A stretch of DNA of 64,000 nucleotides from CAZCAC01 sp964496575 (lineage in GTDB: Bacteria > Planctomycetota > UBA1135 > GCA-002686595). Position 1 is the first letter of the stretch. Every line of letters starts with the position of its first letter. The position numbers were made by a program, and so were the translations under genes. The stretch covers positions 18,748 to 82,747 of the forward strand of contig CAZCAC010000026.1 of assembly GCA_964496575.1 (NCBI GenBank), read 5' to 3'. Of the stretch, positions 51,501 through 58,699 are shown piece by piece. Under the pieces are notes generated by a model. It was not told the DNA's origin and searched no databases. It worked only from the letters and a program-made list of their open reading frames with translations.

Positions 51501-53771
51501 TCACCACCCCCTCAGCGCACACAGTTCCCGTGCCTGAAGGCGCACCCGGTCGTCGCAGTCGCCCGCACACCGCCTGACCGCTTCGTCGAGTCCCGGGAAG
51601 GAGAGGCCCAGGTCGCGGATCAGGACGAGTACCTCCTCCCGGTCTCGCGCTGCGCCGAAGCGCAGCGCCTCGGTCAGGCACCACTCGTCGAGTGGCGACA
51701 GACGCGAGTACTGCTGGATGCTCGGTACCACGCTCATATCGCCCCGGTACAGCCGGTGGCGCAGGTCGACGACCCGCTCGATGCCGGTCATCTCGTGGAG
51801 CTCGAGAGCCCGACCCCGCTGTTCGATGGGGACGTCGGCGAACGTCCAGGTCAGGGCCGTCTGCTGCTCCTCGCTCAGGCCCATCCGCTCGAGGACCTTC
51901 GCGACAGCGGCGCAGTGGTAGGAAGGAAAGCCCAAGTTTCGGGGATGCGAGAGGAACCAGATCCCCCACTCCAGGAAGCGCTCCGCGTCCAGATCCAGCT
52001 CGTGGATGATGTACATCGCCTCCGAGTAGTAGTTCGTCGGGGCGGCTCCCGACCGGTGGTAGCCGCACTCCAGCACGTCCCACAGCTTCGCGGTCTCCCA
52101 GGCCACGCTCTGACCGAGTGCCCGCTTCCGCCTCGCGTCGATGCCGAGCTTGCAGACGCGAGTCATCCGGCTGTCGATCGGACTGATCGTGCAACGGCCG
52201 TTGTAGCCGTCCTCCCACATCTCGTACCACTCGTCCACTCCGGCTCGATCGAGATAGGCGGCGTAGACCCGCGCGATCCCGTCGTCGCGATTCACGTCGA
52301 GCAGCCCCCCGGACGCGATCTGCTCGTGGAGACACTCCTTGCGGCGCGCGCGGCGGAGCACGCGGAGGAGGGACTCCAGCGTCTGGGCGTCGTGCTCCAC
52401 GAGGCAAGGAACCTCGACGAGGTCTTCCGGCTCGAACCGCTCCATCGCCTCGAGCCTCCGCCGGTACGCCTCGCGGACCGGCGGCCCGCTCTCCCCGGCA
52501 TGACACAGGAGCCGGAGCGCCTCGCGACCGATGATGCCCGGACGCTCGAGCGCCTCCAGCAGCCACGGGCGCGCAGCTTCCAGGACCCTCTCGCTGCGCT
52601 GGACGGCTCGCTGGATGAAGCACAGCTTCTGCATGTCGAGCAGGATCTCGGCGGACGGCTCACCACCGTCCTCGCGAGCTCGAACCCAGGCGGCGAGCCG
52701 ATCGGAGACCTCGAGGCTTTCATCGGAGGCCAGGAGGTCTCGCACGGCCGTCGCCAGGTGATCCTCGAGGACGGGGCGCTCCAGTGGCCGCCTCCAGAGG
52801 TGGCTGCACGACTCGTCGAAGAGCCCCTCCATCGGCTCGCCGCTCACCTCGCCGATGCGGAACAGCTCCCGGCGGGCGCTCGCGGCGAGAGGACCACCGC
52901 GGGCCAGCTCGACCAGCACCGCGGGCAGGGCCCGCTCGTCCCGGATCTCCCGGCGCGACAGCGACCGCAGCCCGACCCGGTCCAGCAGGAAGCCCTTCAC
53001 CGCGATCGGTTCCGCCGTATCGGCGAGCAGTCCGGCGAGCGCGCGTTCCGCTGCCGTGCCGGCGTGCTCCCACGCCCAGCGAAGGGCACGGATGGTGAGA
53101 ACGTCGTCCTCCTCCCATTCGTCGAGCTCACCGAGACCCCAGAACGGATTGCCCGTAGCCACCTCGTGGCGATGAAGATGGTGGAACAGGGACCGCACGG
53201 CGGCTTCGACCTCCCGCTGCCTGGCGATCAGGGTCACGGCGGCGGCGATGCTCGTGCGGCGTACGGGAAAGTCGAGCCGATCGAGCAGCTCCTCGTCGCT
53301 CGCGAAGGACTGTTCCGCGGGCGGCGCGAAGACCTCCTCGGGAGTCGCGAAGCGGCCGTTCCTCCTGGTCGGATCCCAGTACTCCTCCAGCAGCAGCCCG
53401 TCGTGATCGACACCCCAGTCGCCCAGCACGACGTCGATCTCCCGGTGCAGGAAACGTCGTCCGGAGCTCTCGGGGTGCCGCCGGGCCCCCACGCGCCGCT
53501 GTTCCAGCTCGGCCTTCAGGAAGTCGACCACCTCGGCGGAGCGGTCGTTCCGGTAGAAGAGGCTCCAGAGGGCCTCCCGCGAGCCGCTCCCTCCCTCGCG
53601 AAGCACGTCCATCCAGTGCTCCACGGGGTGACGGTCGTGGATCAGCACCGGGAGGTCGAGATCGGCGATCGAAACCGGCGAGTCCACCTTCTCCGACGGC
53701 CTCCTCGGGCAGAGGAGCGCCGCGAACAGCAGCAGGAGGGCGACGACGAGGACGGTTCGGAGGTTCAGCAC
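51501..53771 (-). CDS. Membrane-anchored helical-repeat (HEAT-like) protein, unknown function
   Basis: A 756-residue protein with an N-terminal hydrophobic anchor or signal (LRTVLVVALLLLFAALLC). The rest is nearly all alpha-helical with irregular HEAT/ARM-like pairs (SREALWSLFYRNDRSAEVVD, AERALAGLLADTAEPIAVKG, GPLAASARRELFRIGEVSGE, LAAWVRAREDGGEPSAEILL, GIIGREALRLLCHAGESG). The closing segment DDRVRLQARELCALRGW is typical of a last HEAT repeat. It probably acts as an envelope scaffold. No enzymatic motif is seen. A frame on the same strand ending at 51262 is only a shifted shadow of this gene. Confidence 0.7.
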   Translation of the reverse strand: MLNLRTVLVVALLLLFAALLCPRRPSEKVDSPVSIADLDLPVLIHDRHPVEHWMDVLREGGSGSREALWSLFYRNDRSAEVVDFLKAELEQRRVGARRHPESSGRRFLHREIDVVLGDWGVDHDGLLLEEYWDPTRRNGRFATPEEVFAPPAEQSFASDEELLDRLDFPVRRTSIAAAVTLIARQREVEAAVRSLFHHLHRHEVATGNPFWGLGELDEWEEDDVLTIRALRWAWEHAGTAAERALAGLLADTAEPIAVKGFLLDRVGLRSLSRREIRDERALPAVLVELARGGPLAASARRELFRIGEVSGEPMEGLFDESCSHLWRRPLERPVLEDHLATAVRDLLASDESLEVSDRLAAWVRAREDGGEPSAEILLDMQKLCFIQRAVQRSERVLEAARPWLLEALERPGIIGREALRLLCHAGESGPPVREAYRRRLEAMERFEPEDLVEVPCLVEHDAQTLESLLRVLRRARRKECLHEQIASGGLLDVNRDDGIARVYAAYLDRAGVDEWYEMWEDGYNGRCTISPIDSRMTRVCKLGIDARRKRALGQSVAWETAKLWDVLECGYHRSGAAPTNYYSEAMYIIHELDLDAERFLEWGIWFLSHPRNLGFPSYHCAAVAKVLERMGLSEEQQTALTWTFADVPIEQRGRALELHEMTGIERVVDLRHRLYRGDMSVVPSIQQYSRLSPLDEWCLTEALRFGAARDREEVLVLIRDLGLSFPGLDEAVRRCAGDCDDRVRLQARELCALRGW

Positions 53772-53868
53772 GGCAGCCCTTCGATGGCAGGAGCCACGAA
53801 CCCGCAGTAGGTCGACGGGTTCCGGGAGAGCGGCCGAATTGCGGTGGATCGTCCCTGACTCGGTACCT

Positions 53869-54948
53869 CTATGCGGCGGCCTCGCCGGCGTGGCCCGCCG
53901 TGGTCGCCCGGACCATCATCGCGTTGATCTGCTCGGGATCTCCCGCGACGATGAGGCGATCGCCGGCCCGGAGGACCTCGACCCCGCGCGGCGGGATCGT
54001 GGTGCCCTCGCCTTCGCGGTCCAGGGCGACGTAGGAGATCCGACTCCCCTCCCGCCGGCCGTGCTCGGCGACCGTGACGCCGACCAGCCCCGAGTCTTCC
54101 TCGACCTCGACCTCGGCCAGCACTAGATCCCCCCGCCCCGTCGACGCGCGGGCGAGGAAGTCGGCGACTCTCGGCTTGGTGATCAGGTCGGCGACCTCCC
54201 GGCCGCCGCTGCGGAACGGACAGAGCAGGCGATCGACACCCGCGCGCCGGAGCTTGCGGGTGTCCCCGTCGGTCTCCGCCCGCGCGATGATCACCAGGTC
54301 GGGGTTGAGCTCGCGCGCGCTCATCGCGATCACCATGTTGTCGGCGACCGAGTCCACCCCGCCGATGATGTGACTCGCCCGCTCGATCCCGGCGGCGAGC
54401 AGCATCTCGTCGTCGGTACCCTTTCCCTCGAGAGCCAGGTAGCCGCGGTCGACGGCCCGCTGGAACGCGGCCGGGTCACGCTCGATCAGGACGAAGGGAG
54501 CCCCCTGCTCCTCCAGGTGGGTGACCACCGAGATGCCCATCCGGCCGTACCCACAGATGATCGTGTGTCCGCTCAGTCGATCGATCTTCTTCTGCATTCG
54601 TTTCCTCCACGCCAGCTGGTGCGCAACCGAGATCTGGACGATCGTCGCCAGGGAATAGGAGAAGGCCGCGACGCCGCCCAGCAGCACCAGCGTGGCGAAC
54701 TTTCGCCCCTCCTCCGAGAGTCCCTCGTCGCCGTAGCCGACCGTGGTGACCGTGATCAGGGTGAAGTACAGGGACTGCCAGTAGCTCCACTGCTCGACGC
54801 TGGCGAACCCGACCGTGCCCCCGACGATGACGGTCGCCATCAGGATCAGGGGCTTGATCATCTTCATCCCCTCGCTCGGGGAGGTCCTCGGACCGGGCCC
54901 GGCGTGGAGGCCGTGCCGGTGAGGTGCGTGGAAGCGCCAGAGGCTCAT
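53869..54948 (-). CDS. Two-helix potassium channel with RCK (TrkA-N/TrkA-C) domains
   Basis: About 359 residues from the ATG at 54948 (MSLWRFHAPHRHG...); an ATG at 54867 (MKMIKPLILMATV) is an alternative. TM1 (IKPLILMATVIVGGTVGFAS), the pore with selectivity filter TTVGYGD and TM2 (FATLVLLGGVAAFSYSLATI) match MthK-type channels. The RCK domain starts HTIICGYGRMGISVVTHLEE (Rossmann GxGxxG) and the TrkA-C part ends VLRAGDRLIVAGDPEQINAM. It should form a tetrameric ligand-gated potassium channel in the cytoplasmic membrane. It lies 90 bp downstream of the small membrane protein at 55490. Confidence 0.92.
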   Translation of the reverse strand: MSLWRFHAPHRHGLHAGPGPRTSPSEGMKMIKPLILMATVIVGGTVGFASVEQWSYWQSLYFTLITVTTVGYGDEGLSEEGRKFATLVLLGGVAAFSYSLATIVQISVAHQLAWRKRMQKKIDRLSGHTIICGYGRMGISVVTHLEEQGAPFVLIERDPAAFQRAVDRGYLALEGKGTDDEMLLAAGIERASHIIGGVDSVADNMVIAMSARELNPDLVIIARAETDGDTRKLRRAGVDRLLCPFRSGGREVADLITKPRVADFLARASTGRGDLVLAEVEVEEDSGLVGVTVAEHGRREGSRISYVALDREGEGTTIPPRGVEVLRAGDRLIVAGDPEQINAMMVRATTAGHAGEAAA

Positions 54949-55037
54949 CGACGCTTCTATCGGGCGGCGATTCCTCGGGCCCAAGGGCTTCCCCGACGCG
55001 ACGGATCCCATTCCGGGATGAGGGCCGGATCGCGGGC

Positions 55038-55490
55038 TCAGGAGCCGGGGAGCTCGTGGCGACGCATCCCCAGCCACAAGCTGACGATCCCGATCGGCAA
55101 GGGCGCCCAGATGAGGGCGAAGACGTTCAGCTCGCCGGTGACGAGCATCGCCAGCTGGAAGATCGGAACCGCGATCAGCGGGGAGCCGATCTGTCCGGAG
55201 TCGGTCTTGTGCCAGATCCAGCCGATCAGGGCGCCGGAGAGGACGCCGGTGAGGGTGGCCACCCAGCTGAAGGCGGTGATGAAAGCGGAGACCGAGGTCA
55301 GGAGCAGCACGGCGTGGAGCACCGGTTTCCGCCAGGCGAGGCGGTCCTGCCGTCCCAGCTCCTCCCAGCGCTCCAGCTCGGCCTCGTCCTCCCGAACGAT
55401 CCGCTGGCGGTGCTCCTCGGGGAGGGACTCGAACCAGCTCTCGGTGGCGTGGGGGGCCTCCCGGAGCGAGGTGGTCGGCTGGCTGTCCAT
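55038..55490 (-). CDS. Small membrane protein, unknown function
   Basis: A 150-residue protein with an acidic N-terminal cytoplasmic part (SWFESLPEEHRQRIVREDEA, ELERWEELGRQDRLAWRKP) and three or four hydrophobic segments (VLHAVLLLTSVSAFITAFSW, VLSGALIGWIWH, LIAVPIFQLAMLVTGE, VFALIWAPLPIGIVSLWLGM). No family is recognised. Its position directly upstream of the potassium channel gene on the same strand suggests co-transcription, but nothing shows a shared function. Confidence 0.65.
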   Translation of the reverse strand: MDSQPTTSLREAPHATESWFESLPEEHRQRIVREDEAELERWEELGRQDRLAWRKPVLHAVLLLTSVSAFITAFSWVATLTGVLSGALIGWIWHKTDSGQIGSPLIAVPIFQLAMLVTGELNVFALIWAPLPIGIVSLWLGMRRHELPGS

Positions 55491-55657
55491 GAGCCTCTCA
55501 TCGACTCCGGACGGCCGGGGACGTGAGCGGCCTCATCGATCAGCCCACCTTATCGATCCATGCAATAACATTCAGTCGCGCCACACCCCCCCGGCGCTAC
55601 GATGAGGCTTCGTACACCCCTCGACCCACGAGCCGCCCGCTCGAGGAGATTCCAATC

Positions 55658-57325
55658 ATGTTCCTCGCCCCGACCTGGATCGCTCTCGGCTTCCTCTTCG
55701 CCACGCCCCCGCCCCCCCCCACCACGCAGGAGGCCTCGATCCTCGCCATGGTCCCCGAGAGCAGCTTCATGCTGGTCCACTGCGAGGACTTCGCGGCGCT
55801 GCGCTCGCGCGCCGAGCGCAACGACTGGGTGCGCCTGCTCGGCTCGAAGAAGGGTGCGCCGGTCATGGAGGAGTGGGCGCGGGAGTTCAACCGGGAGACG
55901 GACACCGACTTCGACGAGCTGCTCGCCCTGGGGAAGGAGCTGCACGGCGAGAGCGTGTTCTTCCTGAACGGCCCGGTCGCCGGCTTCCTCACCACCGCTT
56001 CGGCCGATCGGACGTCCCTCGTCGAGGCGATGCGCGCCTGGCTCCCCGAAGCGGGGCCCGAGGCGGTGTCGCGGATCCGACGGCTCGGCAACGCACAGGT
56101 CGAGCTGGTGGCCTGGCCCGAGAAGGAAGCGTGGGGCTGGGCCGACCGTCGCGGTCACTTCGCCGCCCTCGTCGATCACCCCCACGTGCTGGGGCTCTTC
56201 TCCGGTGACGACGTCGACTCGCTGGTGGCGACACTCGAGGCGAGTCTCGCCGGCTTCGGCACCGACCGCCGGGCGCCGGTGGTGGCGGGGTTCGAGGCGG
56301 CTCGAGCGAAGGCGCCGCGCTGCCAGGGCATCGAGGCGTTCATCGACTTCTCGCCGTTCGTCGCCGAGGCGGAGAGGGAGCTGGCGCGCGCGATGGAAGG
56401 CATCTTCCCCGACCCGACGGGGATGCTCGGCATCGACGAGGGGCTCTGGCTCCACGCCCAGTCGGACGTCTTCCCCGGAATCCGTGTCGACGGCAGCGCG
56501 TTCCTGAACATCCCGCAGGGCACGCTCGCCGCGAGCCTCGCCGACACCTTCCAGCCGCTGCCCACGGACTTGCCGACGAAGCTGCCGACCGGAATCTGGA
56601 GTCTGTACGCTCTGCGCTGGGACCTGAAGCTCTTCTGGCAACGCACGCGCGCGGCCTTCGAGGAGCGCCACGGCGCCGATTCCCTGCAGGCGGTCGACGG
56701 CGGGCTGAACGCGGCGAAGTCGCTCAGCGGCGTCGACCCGATCGTGGACGTGATCGAGCAGCTCGAGGGGACCTTCGCCTTCTTCACCACCGATCTCTCC
56801 GACGAGGAGAAGGAGGACGACTGGCTGGACTTCAGCGAGTTCGGCCTCCTGGCCACGCTGGTCGACGGAGATGCGTTCCTCGACGCGTTCGAGCGCGCGA
56901 TCGGGGGAAAGCCCTTCGAGGACGAGCTCGACCTGATCGACATCGCGGGGGTCGATGTCTACGTTCCCAGGGAGGAGGACTCGTTCGACGGTGGAATCGC
57001 GTTCATGCCGCGAGAGTTCGTCTTCGGCTTCGGCCGTGGAACCCTGACCCGCACCCTCCGCGCGGTGACCGGCGCGGAAGGCGCGAACCTGCTCGACGGC
57101 TCGGACCTGCAGGGCGCCCTCGACCAGAACCAGGGTTGCTGCTTCTTCCTGGGCCAGAACCTCTCCGAGATGCGCAAGCGCCACGGCTACGGATTCAAGA
57201 GTGACACAACCCTGCCGCCCCTCGAAGGAGAGGAGCAGGGCCGCGATCCCTTCGAAGGCACGTATCTGATCCACACCACGCGACGGACGCCGGACGGCTT
57301 CCGCTTCGAGCTGCATACGAAGTGA
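55658..57325 (+). CDS. Exported protein, DUF3352-like, unknown function
   Basis: A 555-residue protein from the ATG at 55658, chosen for GAGGAG upstream and a signal peptide (FLAPTWIALGFLFATPPPP). The mature part (ILAMVPESSFMLVHCEDFAA, LLALGKELHGESVFFLNGPV, DVFPGIRVDGSAFLNIPQG, IVDVIEQLEGTFAFFTTDLS, GIAFMPREFVFGFGRGTLTR) follows the style of DUF3352-type proteins of planctomycetes. These have repeated alpha/beta units in which a 'P-x-S-x-x-hhhh' start precedes a helix. No active site is seen. It is upstream of the ECF sigma operon but separated by 166 bp. Confidence 0.6.
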   Translation: MFLAPTWIALGFLFATPPPPPTTQEASILAMVPESSFMLVHCEDFAALRSRAERNDWVRLLGSKKGAPVMEEWAREFNRETDTDFDELLALGKELHGESVFFLNGPVAGFLTTASADRTSLVEAMRAWLPEAGPEAVSRIRRLGNAQVELVAWPEKEAWGWADRRGHFAALVDHPHVLGLFSGDDVDSLVATLEASLAGFGTDRRAPVVAGFEAARAKAPRCQGIEAFIDFSPFVAEAERELARAMEGIFPDPTGMLGIDEGLWLHAQSDVFPGIRVDGSAFLNIPQGTLAASLADTFQPLPTDLPTKLPTGIWSLYALRWDLKLFWQRTRAAFEERHGADSLQAVDGGLNAAKSLSGVDPIVDVIEQLEGTFAFFTTDLSDEEKEDDWLDFSEFGLLATLVDGDAFLDAFERAIGGKPFEDELDLIDIAGVDVYVPREEDSFDGGIAFMPREFVFGFGRGTLTRTLRAVTGAEGANLLDGSDLQGALDQNQGCCFFLGQNLSEMRKRHGYGFKSDTTLPPLEGEEQGRDPFEGTYLIHTTRRTPDGFRFELHTK

Positions 57326-57491
57326 ACAGCGCCTGGCCAGGGAGGAGGGTTCCCCGACACGGACGTACTCGGAGGATCAGAGCACCTGGCCCGATGAGAT
57401 CTACGAGCTGCTGAGCTCCTGGGAGTAGCTGTACCAGCTCCAACCGCGGCGGAGATGGCGGTTTCCCCACGCCGGCACTAACCTATCCTCC

Positions 57492-58130
57492 ATGCCCTCC
57501 CCGCCGTCCGCAGCCGCCTCTCAGCCGGAATCGGGACGGATCTCGGTGGAGCAGCACCGCGCCGACCGGGAGCTGGTGCAGCGGGTGGTCCGGCGGGAGC
57601 GCAACGCGGTCGACGTCTTCTGTGAGCGCATGCGGTTCCTGCCCCGATTCCTCGCCGCGTCGAACGAGCGGGTGGGCAGGCCACTCTCATCGCACGACCT
57701 GACCGATCTCGCTCAGGATGTCACGACGCTCGTTCTCCAGAAACTCGAAACCTTCGAGGGGCGCGCGACGCTAGAGACGTGGGTGGGGCGAATCGGCTAC
57801 CTCGAGATGATGAACCTCGTCCGTCGCCTGCGCGGCCGGGCGCGCCGCTCCCTGACCGGACTGGAGGAGGCAGCGGAGACGGTCGAGGACCGGTCCGGCG
57901 AGGCGTCCGACGAGGCCGGTCACTACGAGAAGGTCCTGCGCTGCCTCGAGAAGATCGATGCCGAGCTGGCCGTCTTCGCTCGCCTGAAACACCTCGACGG
58001 TCTCACCTTCGAGGAGATCGGGATCTCTTGTGGAATGTCGCCGAATACCGTGAAAACGCGCTACTACCGCGGCATGAAGCGCGTTCGACGTGAGCTGGAA
58101 GAAGCCCTGCGGAAGGACGATTCTCGATGA
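57492..58130 (+). CDS. ECF-type RNA polymerase sigma factor
   Basis: A 212-residue sigma factor. Region 2 runs from about residue 22 to 107 (ADRELVQRVVRRERNAVDVF, DLTDLAQDVTTLVLQKLETF, ATLETWVGRIGYLEMMNLVR). Region 4 runs from about 145 to 200 (YEKVLRCLEKIDAELAVFAR, LDGLTFEEIGISCGMSPNTV, KTRYYRGMKRVRRELEEAL) with a clear helix-turn-helix. Between them is an acidic linker. The stop overlaps the start of the next gene by ATGA. It should direct transcription of a small regulon, possibly its own operon with the membrane protein and CHAT peptidase. Confidence 0.92.
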   Translation: MPSPPSAAASQPESGRISVEQHRADRELVQRVVRRERNAVDVFCERMRFLPRFLAASNERVGRPLSSHDLTDLAQDVTTLVLQKLETFEGRATLETWVGRIGYLEMMNLVRRLRGRARRSLTGLEEAAETVEDRSGEASDEAGHYEKVLRCLEKIDAELAVFARLKHLDGLTFEEIGISCGMSPNTVKTRYYRGMKRVRRELEEALRKDDSR

Positions 58131-58699
58131 GCGACCCCGAAGAACTCAATCGCTCCGAGCTCGAGGAGATCGAAGCCGCCCTGCAGCGTGCCGGGGCCTT
58201 CGAGCAGGAGCTCCACGCGGAGGCGCGGGATCGGGGGCCCGAGCCGGACGAGGAGGAGCTCCAGGCCGCTCTCCGGCGGTCACTCGAGAAGGGGGGCGCC
58301 GAGCCCGGGCGCCGTCGGCTCGGTCCGTGGATCGGTCTCCTCGCGGCCGCGGCCGTGCTCTGCTTCGCGCTGGTCCACTACTTCCCGTCCTCGCCCCCGG
58401 CACCCGTCCCGCTGGGCTCGGGGCTCGAATTGCTCACTCCCGGTGACGAGGGAGAGGGAAGGGACTATTCCCTGTTCACCTGGACGTTCGACGACGAGTA
58501 CGGCTACTTCGAGCTGCAGGTCTTCGACGGCGACGGGGAGCCCCTGATGAAGGATCCCGTGAAGGTCTACGAGGAGAGCTGGACACCGGCGCAAGAACTT
58601 CAGGACTCATGGCCAGAGAACATCGTATGGCAACTCACCGTAGTGGACCTCTCGGGCGATCCCGTGGATTCCGATCGCAAATCTGCCTCGCGGGATTGA
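58127..58699 (+). CDS. Single-pass membrane protein, candidate anti-sigma factor
   Basis: A 190-residue protein. The cytoplasmic part (SELEEIEAALQRAGAFEQEL, EEELQAALRRSLEKGG) is acidic and helical, the right place for a sigma-binding segment. One membrane helix lies at about 66-85 (GPWIGLLAAAAVLCFALVHY), and an outer beta-rich domain follows (LFTWTFDDEYGYFELQVFDG, IVWQLTVVDLSGDPVD). It lacks the zinc-type HxxxCxxC motif. The start overlaps the sigma gene by four bases, and its last ~90 bases overlap the CHAT gene in another frame. The anti-sigma role is inferred from topology and position only. Confidence 0.65.
   Translation: MSDPEELNRSELEEIEAALQRAGAFEQELHAEARDRGPEPDEEELQAALRRSLEKGGAEPGRRRLGPWIGLLAAAAVLCFALVHYFPSSPPAPVPLGSGLELLTPGDEGEGRDYSLFTWTFDDEYGYFELQVFDGDGEPLMKDPVKVYEESWTPAQELQDSWPENIVWQLTVVDLSGDPVDSDRKSASRD

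Noticed and set aside
51262..52623. 453-codon minus-strand frame overlapping the HEAT-like gene
   Set aside because: It is Arg/Pro/Gly-rich shadow translation; the 51501-53771 frame has a signal segment and regular helices.
57326..57491. Short coding-like phrase (TYSEDQSTWPDEIYELLSSWE) ending in TAG between two plus-strand genes
   Set aside because: It reads like protein but has no start, no family and only about 20 codons, so it cannot be told from chance.
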